This document shows, in pieces, positions 17,498 through 26,456 of a stretch of 64,000 nt of DNA (the stretch's first letter is position 1; every line of letters starts with the position of its first letter). This stretch comes from Ideonella benzenivorans (lineage in GTDB: Bacteria > Pseudomonadota > Gammaproteobacteria > Burkholderiales > Burkholderiaceae_C). A program made the translations under genes and the position numbers. Under the pieces are notes generated by a model. It saw only the letters and a list, made by a program, of their open reading frames with translations, was not told where the DNA came from and searched no databases. Where the stretch lies: contig NZ_JAGWCB010000001.1 in NCBI RefSeq assembly GCF_020387415.1, forward strand, positions 1 through 64,000. Direction: 5' to 3'.

Positions 17498-17875
17498 ATG
17501 CGGGCCGGACCCTCAAAGGCTCTGGTGCGGGCCTGGCTGGACTTCCTGCCGGAAGGCCAGCGCGTGCTGGCCGAGCGCTTGCGTGCGCTGGCGCTGCAGG
17601 CCGAACCGGGCCTGGTCATGGCCATCAAGTGGGGCAACCTGGTGCTGGCGCCCGAGGGCGGGCGGCCGGTGCTGGCCATTGCACCCCACCGCAGCGGCGT
17701 GCACCTGCGGCGCCTGAGCCCGCGCGGCGAGGCGATGGGCGCCGACGAGGGCGAGCGCAGCCTGCGCCTGCGCCACGGTGAGGAGGTGGCCGAGGCCGCG
17801 GTGCGTGACTTTGTCCGCGCGGCGGTGCGGCGAGGCGACGCGTTGCTGACGCTCCCGCCGGCCCCACCGCACTGA
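17498..17875 (+). CDS. DUF1801/YdhG-like domain protein
   Basis: Protein of 125 residues. The pattern [23 protein letters not shown] followed by [22 protein letters not shown] and VHLRRLSP matches the small DUF1801 fold: two helices, a W-G-x-x strand and a beta sheet, also seen in frataxin-like YdhG/YiiM-adjacent proteins. The biochemical role of the family is unknown. ATG 17498 follows 10 bases after the preceding gene. Confidence 0.65.
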   Translation: MRAGPSKALVRAWLDFLPEGQRVLAERLRALALQAEPGLVMAIKWGNLVLAPEGGRPVLAIAPHRSGVHLRRLSPRGEAMGADEGERSLRLRHGEEVAEAAVRDFVRAAVRRGDALLTLPPAPPH

Positions 17876-17942
17876 ACCTGCCGAGGCCGGTCCGAAGCAC
17901 CGACAATCCCTGCCGAACCATCTTTCTGCAGGGGAGGGCGCC

Positions 17943-18830
17943 ATGCGTTGGCAAGGCAACCGGGAAAGCGACAACGTGGAGGACCGCCGCGATGACGGCG
18001 CGTCGGGCGGCGGCGGCATGCTGCCGATTGGCGGGCGGGGGCTGAGCCTGGGTGGCATCGTGCTGGCGCTGCTGGCCAGCTGGATTTTGGGCGTGAACCC
18101 GCTGACCCTGCTGGGTCTGCTCAATGGCGGGGGCCTGCCGCAGGGGGCCCCGGTGGCCACGCAGCCTAAGCCCCATCAGGCGCCCAACGATGAGGAGGCC
18201 CGCTTCGTTACCACGGTTCTGGCCAGCACCGAAGACGTGTGGTCCGCGGTGTTCGCCCAGGCGGGCAAGACCTACGAGAAGCCCACGTTGGTGCTGTTCC
18301 GCGGCACCACCCCCACCGCCTGCGGGGCGGGCGAGGCGGCCATGGGGCCGTTCTACTGCCCCGGCGACCGCCAGGTCTACATCGACCTGTCCTTCTACGA
18401 CACGCTGCGTCAGCAGCTGGGTGCGCCGGGCGATTTCGCCCAGGCCTATGTGATTGCCCACGAGGTGGGCCACCATGTGCAGAACCTGCTGGGCATCACC
18501 GGCAAGGTGGACGCGCTGCGGGCCCGCCAGGGCGAGGCCCAAGCCAACGCCACCTCGGTGCGGGTGGAGCTGCAGGCTGATTGTCTGGCCGGCGTCTGGG
18601 CCCAGCATGCCCAGGCGCAGTTGAACTGGCTGGAGCAGGGGGATGTGGAGGAGGCGCTCAACGCTGCCTCGCACATCGGCGACGACGCCCTGCAGCAGGC
18701 GGCCCAGGGCCGGGTGGTGCCCGAGAGCTTCACCCACGGCAGCAGCCAGCAGCGGGTGAGCTGGTTCCGGCGCGGTCTGTCGCAAGGCCACCTCAGCGAC
18801 TGCGACACCTTCGCGGCGCGCAGCCTCTGA
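17943..18830 (+). CDS. Neutral zinc metallopeptidase (YpfJ family)
   Basis: Protein of 295 residues. The N-terminus [19 protein letters not shown], then a single membrane anchor at about residues 36-60, then a catalytic domain with [12 protein letters not shown] (HExxH zinc motif, about residues 173-177) match the YpfJ/PF04228 family. Further conserved pieces are [33 protein letters not shown] with a third-ligand candidate, and DCDTF near the C-terminus. It probably acts in the periplasm; natural substrates are unknown. GGGGAGGG precedes the ATG at 17943. Confidence 0.93.
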   Translation: MRWQGNRESDNVEDRRDDGASGGGGMLPIGGRGLSLGGIVLALLASWILGVNPLTLLGLLNGGGLPQGAPVATQPKPHQAPNDEEARFVTTVLASTEDVWSAVFAQAGKTYEKPTLVLFRGTTPTACGAGEAAMGPFYCPGDRQVYIDLSFYDTLRQQLGAPGDFAQAYVIAHEVGHHVQNLLGITGKVDALRARQGEAQANATSVRVELQADCLAGVWAQHAQAQLNWLEQGDVEEALNAASHIGDDALQQAAQGRVVPESFTHGSSQQRVSWFRRGLSQGHLSDCDTFAARSL

Positions 18831-18855
18831 GCGGGGCCTGAGGCCAAGGGCCTGT

Positions 18856-20007
18856 TCAGGCGGGCAGCGTGCCGGGCAGCAGGATGTCCTTGCCGACCTG
18901 GTTGAGCTGGGTGTGGCCGCAAAAGGCCATGGTCAGGTCCAGCTCGCGGTGGATGATCTCCAGCGCCTTGGTCACGCCTTCCTCGCCCATGGCACCCAGG
19001 CCATAGAGGAAGGGGCGGCCGATCAGGGTGCCGCGCGCGCCCAGGGCCCAGGCCTTGATCACGTCCTGGCCGGAGCGGATGCCGCCGTCCATCCAGACCT
19101 CAATGCGGTCGCCCACCGCGTCCACGATGGGCGGCAGGGCCGAGATGCTGGAGGGCGCGCCGTCGAGTTGGCGGCCGCCGTGGTTGCTGACGATCAGCGC
19201 ATCGGCACCGGAATCGGCCGCCAGCCTGGCGTCCTCGACGTCCAGGATGCCCTTGATGATCAGCTTGCCGCCCCACAGGCTCTTGATCCACTGCACATCG
19301 TCCCAGGACAGGCAGGGGTCGAACTGCTTGGCCGTCCACTCGGACAGCGAGCCCATGTTCTCGACACCGCTGACGTGGCCGACGATGTTGCCGAACTGGC
19401 GGCGCTTGGTGCCCAGCATGCCCAGGCACCAGCGCGGCTTGGTGGCCAGGTTGAGCAGGTTGGCCAGCGTGGGCTTGGGCGGGGCCGACAGGCCGTTCTT
19501 CAGGTCCTTGTGGCGCTGGCCGAGGATCTGCAGGTCGGCGGTGAGCACCAGGGCCGAGCAACCGGCCGCCTTGGCGCGCTCGATCAGGCGCTCGATGAAG
19601 CCACGGTCCTTCATCACGTAGAGCTGGAACCAGAAGGGCTTCGTCGTGTGGGCGGCCACGTCCTCGATCGAGCAAATGCTCATGGTCGAGAGGGTGAAGG
19701 GCACGCCGAACTTCTCGGCCGCGCGGGCGGCCAGGATCTCGCCATCGGCATGCTGCATGCCGGTCAGGCCGGTGGGGGCCAGGGCCACCGGCATCGCCAC
19801 TTGCTGGCCGATCATGGTGGTGGCGGTGCTGCGGTGGTCCATGTCCACCAGCACGCGCTGGCGCAGCTTGATCTTCTGGAAGTCGCTTTCGTTGGCGCGG
19901 TAGGTGCCTTCGGTCCACGAGCCGGAGTCGGCATAGTCGTAGAACATGCGGGGCACGCGTCGCTGGGCGAGCACGCGCAGGTCTTCGATGTGGGTGATCA
20001 CGCTCAT
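18856..20007 (-). CDS. lldD: FMN-dependent alpha-hydroxy-acid dehydrogenase (L-lactate dehydrogenase type)
   Basis: Protein of 383 residues with a (beta/alpha)8 FMN-binding fold. Visible are PRMFYDYADSGSWTEGTYRAN at the N-terminus, ALAPTGLTGMQHADGE, FQLYVMKDRG, and the active-site block SNHGGRQLDGAPSSI with the catalytic His and Arg, followed by the FMN phosphate site DGGIRSGQDVIKA. It would oxidise L-lactate or a similar 2-hydroxy acid to the keto acid and pass electrons to the respiratory chain. A LysR regulator lies just upstream on the same strand. Substrate assignment to lactate is by similarity only. Confidence 0.9.
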   Translation of the reverse strand: MSVITHIEDLRVLAQRRVPRMFYDYADSGSWTEGTYRANESDFQKIKLRQRVLVDMDHRSTATTMIGQQVAMPVALAPTGLTGMQHADGEILAARAAEKFGVPFTLSTMSICSIEDVAAHTTKPFWFQLYVMKDRGFIERLIERAKAAGCSALVLTADLQILGQRHKDLKNGLSAPPKPTLANLLNLATKPRWCLGMLGTKRRQFGNIVGHVSGVENMGSLSEWTAKQFDPCLSWDDVQWIKSLWGGKLIIKGILDVEDARLAADSGADALIVSNHGGRQLDGAPSSISALPPIVDAVGDRIEVWMDGGIRSGQDVIKAWALGARGTLIGRPFLYGLGAMGEEGVTKALEIIHRELDLTMAFCGHTQLNQVGKDILLPGTLPA

Positions 20008-20103
20008 CGGTCAGTCTCGGTTCTTCTGCGGGAGCCGGGATGCTAGACCGCAGGGGGCGGCCGTGAGCGGAAATTTCGTCCGGCCGTGCCGGAAAACCGG
20101 GCC

Positions 20104-21057
20104 TCAGTGGCCGCCGGCCACCAGGGCCAACCCATCGGCGGCGGCCCGCTCGCAGGCTTCGCGCAGCCAGCGGGCGCCAGCCAGGGCCACCGGATGGTCC
20201 TCATGCGGCAGCAGCCAGTAGGCACTGCTGGCGGCCAGCCAGGGGGTGGCCCCCACGCCCAGCACCGGGCGCAACCGCCCCGTCCTGAGGGCCTGGCGGG
20301 CCAGGCTGGGGCGGGACAGCACCACGCCCTGGCCGCACAGCGCAGCCTCCAGCCGCATGCCCAGGTCGAACAGGCGGGGGCCTTGCTCGGGTTCGGGCCA
20401 GTCCAGCCCCACAGCCCTGAACCAGGGGATCCAGGGCTCCAGTGGGTTGCGCAGCAGCGGCAGGCCGGCCAGGTCGGCCGCCTCGCGCAAGCGGCCCTCG
20501 GGCAGCAGCGCCGGGCTGGCCAGCGGGATCAGCACGTCCTGCATCAGCGGCACATCGTCGGTGCGCAGCGCCTGTCCGTGGCGCACATCCAGATCGGCGT
20601 CGCTGCCGCCCTGGTCCAGAAAAGGGACCGACAGCACCAGTTCCAGCTCGATGTCCGGGTGCCGTTGTGTCCAGGCGGGCAGGGCCGGCACCAGCACCTC
20701 GCGCGCCAGCGTGGGGGGGGCGCTCAACCGCAGGCGTTGGCCACGCTGGGCGGCGCGCCGGTGCAGCGGGAGCGCGGCCAGTTGCGTCAGCGCCGGCAGC
20801 ACGCCGGCCAGGTACTCGCGTCCGCTGGCGCTCAGCTGCAGCGGTTTGCCGCCGCGCTGGAACAGGGCCAGCCCCAGCTGGTCTTCCAGCGTGCTGATGC
20901 GCTTGCCCACCGCGCTGGCGGTGATGTGCAGGGCTTCGGCGGCGCGCTCGTAGCTGCCCAGCCGGGCGGCGGCCTCGAAGGCGCGCAGGGCGTCCAGTGA
21001 GGGGAGGCGGACCTCCTCATCGGCGGGTGGGCAGGTAGGCGGTGGCAGGGCGACCAT
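20104..21057 (-). CDS. LysR-family transcriptional regulator
   Basis: Protein of 317 residues. The N-terminal helix-turn-helix reads LDALRAFEAAARLGSYERAAEALHITASAVGKRISTLED in short form (canonical LysR pattern), followed by the linker helix and a periplasmic-binding-like effector domain with RLSAPPTLAREVLVPALPAW. The pattern is close to GcvA-type regulators. It lies 96 bases upstream of the hydroxy-acid dehydrogenase on the same strand and may regulate it, which is an inference from position. The effector is unknown. Confidence 0.9.
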   Translation of the reverse strand: MVALPPPTCPPADEEVRLPSLDALRAFEAAARLGSYERAAEALHITASAVGKRISTLEDQLGLALFQRGGKPLQLSASGREYLAGVLPALTQLAALPLHRRAAQRGQRLRLSAPPTLAREVLVPALPAWTQRHPDIELELVLSVPFLDQGGSDADLDVRHGQALRTDDVPLMQDVLIPLASPALLPEGRLREAADLAGLPLLRNPLEPWIPWFRAVGLDWPEPEQGPRLFDLGMRLEAALCGQGVVLSRPSLARQALRTGRLRPVLGVGATPWLAASSAYWLLPHEDHPVALAGARWLREACERAAADGLALVAGGH

Positions 21058-21096
21058 GGCGGCCGCACTGTAGCGCAGGCGACCAGGGCGGCGCGT

Positions 21097-21600
21097 TCAG
21101 GCGGCCGGGGCGTGGTCGGGCGCGCAGTGGTCGCTGCCGCAGCCGCTGATCGGGGCATTCCCCTCGGGCTGGGGCGTGCGGCAGGCACCGGTCACCGGGT
21201 CGAAGCCGGCCACTTCCAGGTGCACGGCCAGTGAGGAGTCCATCGACTGGGCGTGCATGCTGAACCAGGCGGCCAGCTCGGGGATGATGCGCTGCAGCGG
21301 ACCGAAGTCCTGATGATCGCGGGCCAGCCGGGCCACTTCCTGCATGATGGCCAGCACCTGCTGGTGCTGCCGGGTGTGGCAGTTGTCCTCGGCAAAACCG
21401 GTGGAGAGCATCCAGCGGTCTTCCTGGTCGAAGTGGCCGATGGTGTGTGCCACCAGGGCGTCCCAGGCGCTGAGGCCGGCTGCCTCGGATTCGGCCAGCG
21501 CGGTCTCGGCGGCATTCAGCAGCTCGACGAATTTCAGGTGGGTGGCATCCATCTGGGGATGCTGCAGCACGAGTTCTTCGGACCAGGCAAGTGCGGACAT
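21097..21600 (-). CDS. Bacteriohemerythrin
   Basis: Protein of 167 residues. The hemerythrin di-iron ligands are arranged as expected: H in LQHPQMD, H-x3-E in IGHFDQED, H-x3-H in CHTRQHQQV, and a final H-x4-D in MHAQSMDSS. It is a four-helix O2-binding protein for oxygen sensing, storage or delivery. Two Cys pairs occur in the C-terminal tail (ACRTPQPEG and GCGSDHCAPDHAPA), an unusual His/Cys-rich extension of about 35 residues that might bind metal. It shares its strand with the LysR and dehydrogenase genes. Confidence 0.92.
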   Translation of the reverse strand: MSALAWSEELVLQHPQMDATHLKFVELLNAAETALAESEAAGLSAWDALVAHTIGHFDQEDRWMLSTGFAEDNCHTRQHQQVLAIMQEVARLARDHQDFGPLQRIIPELAAWFSMHAQSMDSSLAVHLEVAGFDPVTGACRTPQPEGNAPISGCGSDHCAPDHAPAA

Positions 21601-21724
21601 GGCAGCGGCAGTCTGTGAGAAAGAGCGCCATTGTCGCCGTGGTCAGCGGGCCCCACCAGTGCAAAGCCGCCGCAACTGGGTCAAACTTGCGCTGCCTCAA
21701 TCGCTCCAGCCTGCCGTCTCCCCC

Positions 21725-22165
21725 ATGAACGTTCCGTCGGTTTCGTCTTCACCACCGCGTCCGCGCTGGCAGCGTGCGCTGTGGCTGGTCGCGGGGGGCG
21801 TGGCGCTGTGCCTGGGGGGCATCGGCATCTTCCTGCCGCTGTTGCCCACCACGCCTTTTGTGCTGCTGGCGGCGTTCTGCTTTTCGCGTGGCAGCGCACG
21901 TTGGGAGGCCTGGCTGCTGGCCCATCCGCGCCTGGGACCGCTGGTGCGCGACTGGCGGGCCACGCGGGCCGTTCCGTTGCGGGCCAAGCAGCTGGCCATC
22001 GGGATGATGGCCGTCAGCTGCACGGTGGCCTGGTTCACCATCGCCTCGGCCTGGCGGGTGATACCGGCCCTGTGCTGCGCGGTGGTAGCCACCTGGCTGT
22101 GGCGCCTGCCGACGCGGCAGCCGCTGTCGGTGGGTTCAGCCCCCGGCGAGGCGCCGCCCCGCTGA
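21725..22165 (+). CDS. DUF454 (YbaN-like) inner-membrane protein
   Basis: Protein of 146 residues. The conserved core GIGIFLPLLPTTPFVLLAAFCFSRGS followed (in separate motif) by HPRLGPLVRDWR and four membrane segments identifies the DUF454/YbaN family, whose role is unknown. ATG 21725 is used because it directly precedes the first membrane helix (residues about 18-40). Its 3' end overlaps the convergent dinB gene by 30 bases. Confidence 0.85.
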   Translation: MNVPSVSSSPPRPRWQRALWLVAGGVALCLGGIGIFLPLLPTTPFVLLAAFCFSRGSARWEAWLLAHPRLGPLVRDWRATRAVPLRAKQLAIGMMAVSCTVAWFTIASAWRVIPALCCAVVATWLWRLPTRQPLSVGSAPGEAPPR

Positions 22166-23461
22166 CGCCGCGGGGGCGGGCGCCGGCTGCGGCGGGTCCA
22201 GATCCTCAAACAGATCGCGCTCGACGCCCATGAGCGGCGGTGCAGCCTCCCCGGCAGCGCGTGTGCCTGCGCTGCCGCGTGAGGCCGGCCGGGTACGCCG
22301 GCCGCTGCTGGGGGGCAGCGGGGCATCGGCCCGCTGCAGGTTGGCCACCCGCACGCCCAACAGGCGCAGGCGCCGGCGCAGGTCCACCCGCTTCAGGCAC
22401 AGCCCTGCCGCGTGGCGGATCTCGGCCGCGTCGGCGGTGGGCTGCGGCAGCGTCAGGTCGCGGGTGACGGTCTTGAAGTCCTCGTAGCGCAGCTTCAGGC
22501 CCACGGTCCGACCGACGTAGCCCTTGCGCCGCAGGTCCTCGGCCACGCGCACGCACAGGTCGGTGAACAGGGTGGACAGCCGGGCCTTGTCGCGCACGGC
22601 GTGCAAATCGTGCTCGAAGGTGGTCTCGCGGCTGATCGAGACGGGTTCGCTCTCGGTCACGACCGGGCGTTCATCCCGCCCCCAGGCCGCGGCGTGCAGC
22701 CAGGCGCCATAGCTGCGGCCGAAGCGTTCGATCAACCAGCGCGGCTCGCAGCGGGCCAGTTCGCCGATGGTGTTCACGCCCAGCGCGCTCAAGCGCGCCG
22801 CGGCCTTGGGGCCAATGCCGTTCACCCGCCGGGCCGGCAGCGGCCAGATGCGGGTGGGCAGGTCGTCCATCGTCAGCACGGTCAGCCCGTCGGGCTTGTC
22901 CAGGTCGGAGGCGATCTTGGACAGCAGCTTGTTGGGCGTCACGCCGATCGAGCAGGTCAGCCCGGTGGCGCGCTGCACGGTGTTCTTCAGCTCGCGCGCC
23001 AGGGCCCGCACCCCGCCCAGCGGGTCGTGGCCGACCGGGTCCTGGGCGCCCGGCACCTCGGTCAGGTCGATGTAGATCTCGTCGATGCCGCGGTCTTCAA
23101 TCACCGGCGCCAGTTCGGCCACGGCGGCCTTGAAGGCCCGCGAGCAGCGGCGGTACAGGTCGAAATCGACCGGCAGCAGCACGGCGTTCGGGGCCTTGGC
23201 AGCGGCCTTCATCAGCCCCATGGCGGAGTGGATGCCCAGGGCTCGGGCTTCGTAGGTGGCGGTGGTGATGACGCCACGCCCGGTGTAGTCGCCCAGCCGG
23301 GCGTAGCGCCGGTCGCCCTCGGGCAGACGCTCGGGCTGGTGGCGCCGCCCGCCGCCGATCACCACCGGCTGTCCCCGCAGTTCCGGGTAGCGCAGCAACT
23401 CGCAGGAGGCATAGAACGCATCCATGTCGAGGTGGGCGATCAGGCGACGCGGGCTGGACAT
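22136..23461 (-). CDS. dinB: DNA polymerase IV (DinB)
   Basis: Protein of 441 residues. The Y-family palm begins IAHLDMDAFYASCELLRYPEL with the first catalytic Asp; the second acidic pair is in DRGIDEIYIDLTEV. CSIGVTPNKLLSKIASD, the helix-hairpin-helix region INGIGPKAAARLSALG (VNGIGP) and a little-finger domain follow. The C-terminal tail of about 70 residues is Pro/Arg-rich and ends in a polar segment with DLFEDLDP, which might serve as a clamp-binding motif (inference). It performs translesion synthesis. A weak LexA-like site lies directly upstream. Confidence 0.95.
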   Translation of the reverse strand: MSSPRRLIAHLDMDAFYASCELLRYPELRGQPVVIGGGRRHQPERLPEGDRRYARLGDYTGRGVITTATYEARALGIHSAMGLMKAAAKAPNAVLLPVDFDLYRRCSRAFKAAVAELAPVIEDRGIDEIYIDLTEVPGAQDPVGHDPLGGVRALARELKNTVQRATGLTCSIGVTPNKLLSKIASDLDKPDGLTVLTMDDLPTRIWPLPARRVNGIGPKAAARLSALGVNTIGELARCEPRWLIERFGRSYGAWLHAAAWGRDERPVVTESEPVSISRETTFEHDLHAVRDKARLSTLFTDLCVRVAEDLRRKGYVGRTVGLKLRYEDFKTVTRDLTLPQPTADAAEIRHAAGLCLKRVDLRRRLRLLGVRVANLQRADAPLPPSSGRRTRPASRGSAGTRAAGEAAPPLMGVERDLFEDLDPPQPAPAPAASAGRRLAGG

Positions 23462-23462
23462 A

Positions 23463-23478
23463 CTGGATGGATTATCAG
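23463..23478. promoter_or_regulatory. Degenerate LexA-like site upstream of dinB
   Basis: CTGGATGGATTATCAG has two mismatches in the eight conserved positions of CTGT-N8-ACAG, and shares the ATGGAT spacer with the imuA box. It lies 1-17 bases upstream of the dinB start codon. Confidence 0.25.
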
Positions 23479-23533
23479 TCCTGCTGGGGCGCCCGCCAAT
23501 TGCAACCAGTGGTGAGGATCGGCAGCGGTGTCA

Positions 23534-23561
23534 TTGAATGTGCAAGTTGCACAGTTATAGT
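23534..23561 (+). promoter_or_regulatory. Promoter with a perfect palindromic operator
   Basis: TTGAAT (23534-23539), a 16-base spacer and TATAGT (23556-23561) form a plausible sigma-70 promoter for the first DUF5666 gene. Between the two elements lies TGTGCAAGTTGCACA (23539-23553), a perfect 7-base dyad with a one-base centre, so a bound repressor would block the promoter. Confidence 0.6.
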
Positions 23562-23626
23562 AGGGCCACGTTGCGGCACTTGGCGCCGCGGCGAATGCTT
23601 TCTCCCGCAGGCCTCAAGGACCGACC

Positions 23627-24856
23627 ATGTACCCATTTCCTCCGGTTTCCCTCTCCCGCCCGGGCGTCACCCGCCGGGCCTCGTTCGTGGCCCTGTGCGG
23701 GGCCGCCATCCTTGCTGCCTGTGGCGGCGGGGGCGGCACCAGCAGCACGGGCACGACCACCACCGCGACCAGCGCGGCCTACACCAGTGGCGCCATCAGC
23801 GGCTTCGGCTCGGTGATCGTCAACGGGGTGCGCTTCGACACCAGCCACGTCACCGTGCTGGACGACGATGGCACCAGCCATCCGGCCGACGACCTGCGCC
23901 TGGGCGACAGCGTGGAGATCGAAAGCAGCAGCGTCGATGCCAGCACCCAGACCGCGGTCGCCTCGGTCATTCGTTACGGCAGCGAGATCAAGGGCCCGCT
24001 GACGGCGGTGGACACCGCCAACAGCCGCTTCACGCTGCTGGGCCAGACGGTGGAGGTGAGCAGCAGCACCGTGTACGACACCGCCCTGAGCGGGGGGCTG
24101 AGCAGCTTGTCCGCCGTGCTGGGCCGCGCGCTGGAAGTGCATGCCCAGTACGACGCCGCCCGCCAGCTCTATGTGGCCAGCCGGGTGGATCTGGAGGACA
24201 GCACCGACAGCTACAAGCTGCGCGGCCCCATCCTGGCGCTGGACACCACGGCCCACACCTTCCAGATGGGGGCGGCCACCATCAGCTACGCCAGCCTGAA
24301 CCCCCAACCCACCAGCCTGGCCGTGAACCAGTGGGTGCGTGTGAAGCTGGCCACCACCCCGGCCGCCGACGGCAGCTGGACGGCGCTGTCGCTCAAGACG
24401 AATGAGCGCAAGCTGTCCGAGGACCATGCCGAAGCGGAGGTCAAGGGCAACATCACCGCCTGGACCTCGGCCACCAGCTTCAGCGTGAACGACATTCCGG
24501 TGGACGCGAGTAGCGCCAGCTTCCCCGATGGGCAGAGCGGCGTGGTGCTGGGTGCCCAGGTCGAGATCAAGGGCAGCGTGGTCAACGGCGTGCTGGTGGC
24601 CACCTCCGTCCACCTGGAGGACGGGGCCGAGCAAGGGCAGGGCGAGGACTATGAGCTGCACGGCAGCCTCTCGGCCCTGGACACCATGGCCAAGACCTTC
24701 GTGCTGCGCGGCGTGACCGTCAGCTACGCCAGCGTCAGCCAATGGGTCGGCCTGACCGAGGCGCAACTGGCCACCGTGGCCAAGATCGAGGTCAAGGGCA
24801 GCTTGTCCACAGACGGGACGACGCTGGTGGCTTCACGAATTAGCATGGACGACTGA
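23627..24856 (+). CDS. DUF5666-domain lipoprotein (first paralogue)
   Basis: Protein of 409 residues with a twin-Arg-containing leader and a lipobox (ILAAC, Cys at about residue 32), then a Gly/Ser/Thr-rich linker. The body is made of repeated DUF5666-like beta modules: each has a SGAISGFGSVIVNGVRFD- or KGNITAWTSATSFSVNDIPVD-type strand pair followed by G..VE(I/V).G... Four or five such modules are visible. It should be an outer-membrane or periplasmic lipoprotein; function unknown. A second paralogue lies 1.6 kb downstream. It is preceded by the palindromic promoter at 23534. Confidence 0.85.
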   Translation: MYPFPPVSLSRPGVTRRASFVALCGAAILAACGGGGGTSSTGTTTTATSAAYTSGAISGFGSVIVNGVRFDTSHVTVLDDDGTSHPADDLRLGDSVEIESSSVDASTQTAVASVIRYGSEIKGPLTAVDTANSRFTLLGQTVEVSSSTVYDTALSGGLSSLSAVLGRALEVHAQYDAARQLYVASRVDLEDSTDSYKLRGPILALDTTAHTFQMGAATISYASLNPQPTSLAVNQWVRVKLATTPAADGSWTALSLKTNERKLSEDHAEAEVKGNITAWTSATSFSVNDIPVDASSASFPDGQSGVVLGAQVEIKGSVVNGVLVATSVHLEDGAEQGQGEDYELHGSLSALDTMAKTFVLRGVTVSYASVSQWVGLTEAQLATVAKIEVKGSLSTDGTTLVASRISMDD

Positions 24857-24962
24857 CTGCGGTCATTTTCAGAATAGACTCAGGTCGGACATGGAATGTC
24901 GCCACATGTCTTGAATGCAAATTCTTCATCTTTGTCACGGCGATTCAATAGGGAATTAACTC

Positions 24963-25130
24963 ATGAAGTTTTCCAAGAAGGTCTTCTTTGTCGCTTTGGT
25001 TGCTTTCTCTGCGGCATCTTCGTATGCATCCGAATCCCTGACTTCCGGGGGCGGGGTGGGTGGTCAGGGCACTGGCACGTTTGGCCTTTCGTCAATGGTC
25101 AGTCAGTTGGCGACACTCCTGGGTCGTTGA
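24963..25130 (+). CDS. Small secreted Gly-rich peptide (55 residues)
   Basis: ATG 24963 opens a 55-codon frame. The N-terminus MKFSKKVFFVALVAFSAASSYA is a clear Sec signal peptide in two parts: basic KFSKK, then a hydrophobic core, with likely cleavage after SYA (residue 22). The predicted mature part of 33 residues is Gly/Ser/Thr-rich (SGGGVGGQGTGTFG) and ends SMVSQLATLLGR. A GGGA ribosome site lies about 9 bases upstream. The surrounding DNA is clearly more AT-rich than the genes on either side, and a hairpin follows at 25160-25190. No family is recognised. Confidence 0.6.
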   Translation: MKFSKKVFFVALVAFSAASSYASESLTSGGGVGGQGTGTFGLSSMVSQLATLLGR

Positions 25131-25159
25131 TGTTCATCGATCTTTATTGAGCGGCGCTC

Positions 25160-25190
25160 ATGGATGCGGATGGGGAACCTCTGCATCCAT
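25160..25190 (+). terminator. Hairpin downstream of the small secreted peptide gene
   Basis: ATGGATGC (25160-25167) pairs perfectly with GCATCCAT (25183-25190) around a 15-base loop, followed by CTTGTACTTT. It has the position of a terminator for the peptide gene, but the T-run is poor. Confidence 0.4.
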
Positions 25191-25586
25191 CTTGTACTTT
25201 GGTAAAAGTGTCTGAATTTAATTAAGCTGAATGTCAATGGTGACGATAAGGCTTTGCTAAATATTGTCAGATTATCTAATTGGTCGAACTTCTTGGCTCC
25301 CTCTGAAGGGGGCTTGGCCCAACCCGGTAGTTGCAACCCCAACGCGCCCCGCCTCAGGAAGAAGAAACCGCATATGTGCGTCTCGCACTTGAAACGAAGC
25401 GGAAAAGGGGTGCGTCCATGTCATGGGCCAACCTTGGATCTTGACTCCTGAGTTTTCAGCCTGCGATGGGGGCGTTGGTGGTGTCGGTCGTCAACGCGGA
25501 TGACTGAGGACAGGGTGAACTTCCCCGTGTGAGAAGGTTTGTGTTAAAATGGGATTTATGCACATTCATCGACTCTCCTCGCTGCG
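25191..25586. other. AT-richer intergenic stretch without a convincing gene
   Basis: About 400 bases of mixed composition. It holds a short CCCTCTGAAGGG dyad near 25300 and, at its end, TGTGTTAAAAT (25540-25550), a possible extended -10 element for the DUF6502 gene. No reading frame has persuasive coding features. Confidence 0.5.
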
Positions 25587-26456
25587 ATGAGCACATCCAC
25601 GGTTCCTCCCGAACACGCCGCCTTGCTGGGGGCCGTGCAGGCGGTTCTACGGCCACTGGCGGAGCTGCTGGTGGCCCGGGGCCTGCCCTATGCGCAGGCC
25701 GAGGAGCGTCTCAAGGCCGCCTATGTGCAGGCGGCGCGCGACGCCGCCCTGCGTGCCACACCCGAGGCTTTGCCGCACCGCCTTGTCAGTCGCCTATCGA
25801 CCGCCACCGGCATCAACCGCCGTGAAGTGGGCCGGCTGCTGGCCGAGCCCGACGCATCGTCCGGCTTGCGCCCCTCGATGGCACTGCGCGTGTTTGAGCG
25901 CTGGCGCACGGACCCGGACTACCTCAATGGCCGGGGCCAGCCGCAAATCCTGCGGCGTCAGGGTGTGGCACCCAGTTTCGAGGCACTGGCGGCCCAGGTT
26001 TCCCGCGATGTCCATCCGCGCAGCGTGCTGGATGACATGGTTCGCCTGAAGCTGGTGGAGTGGGAAGCCGATGCCGACACGGTGACACTGCGCCAGTCGG
26101 CTTTCGTGCCCGATGCAGACACGGCCAAGCTCATGGCCTACTTGGGCGCCAACGTGGGCGACCATCTGTCGGCCGCGGTGGAGAACGTCGGCGGCCTTCA
26201 ACCCAGGCACTTTGAGCAGGCGATCTGGGCGGATGGTCTGACCCTGGACCTCGCCCGGGAACTGCGGGCCATCATTGAGGCCCAGTGGAAGCTGCTCTCC
26301 CAGGCGCTGGTGCCGGAGATCCAGCGCCGCATTGACGCGGTCGAGTCGACAGACCTGACGCCTGACGCCCGTGTGCGGGTCGGGGTGTACATGTATTCGC
26401 AGCAAGACGATGGGCGGCCTGCTGCACAAGATCAGGAGGGGAAGCCCCATGCGTGA
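25587..26456 (+). CDS. DUF6502 family protein
   Basis: Protein of 289 residues, soluble. It has a helical N-terminal region beginning LLGAVQAVLRPLAELLVARG, then a helix-turn-helix-like stretch (LSTATGINRREVGRLLAEP) and the conserved FERWRTDPDYLNGRGQPQ segment, typical of the DUF6502 family. The C-terminal half is helical, with LAEE-type repeats. A regulatory DNA-binding role is plausible from the helix-turn-helix but unproven. It overlaps the second DUF5666 gene by 8 bases, so the two are translationally coupled. Confidence 0.75.
   Translation: MSTSTVPPEHAALLGAVQAVLRPLAELLVARGLPYAQAEERLKAAYVQAARDAALRATPEALPHRLVSRLSTATGINRREVGRLLAEPDASSGLRPSMALRVFERWRTDPDYLNGRGQPQILRRQGVAPSFEALAAQVSRDVHPRSVLDDMVRLKLVEWEADADTVTLRQSAFVPDADTAKLMAYLGANVGDHLSAAVENVGGLQPRHFEQAIWADGLTLDLARELRAIIEAQWKLLSQALVPEIQRRIDAVESTDLTPDARVRVGVYMYSQQDDGRPAAQDQEGKPHA

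Noticed and set aside
25103-25342. Minus-strand frame of 79 codons in the AT-richer island
   Set aside because: No signal, family or ribosome site; the plus-strand secreted peptide is the better candidate.
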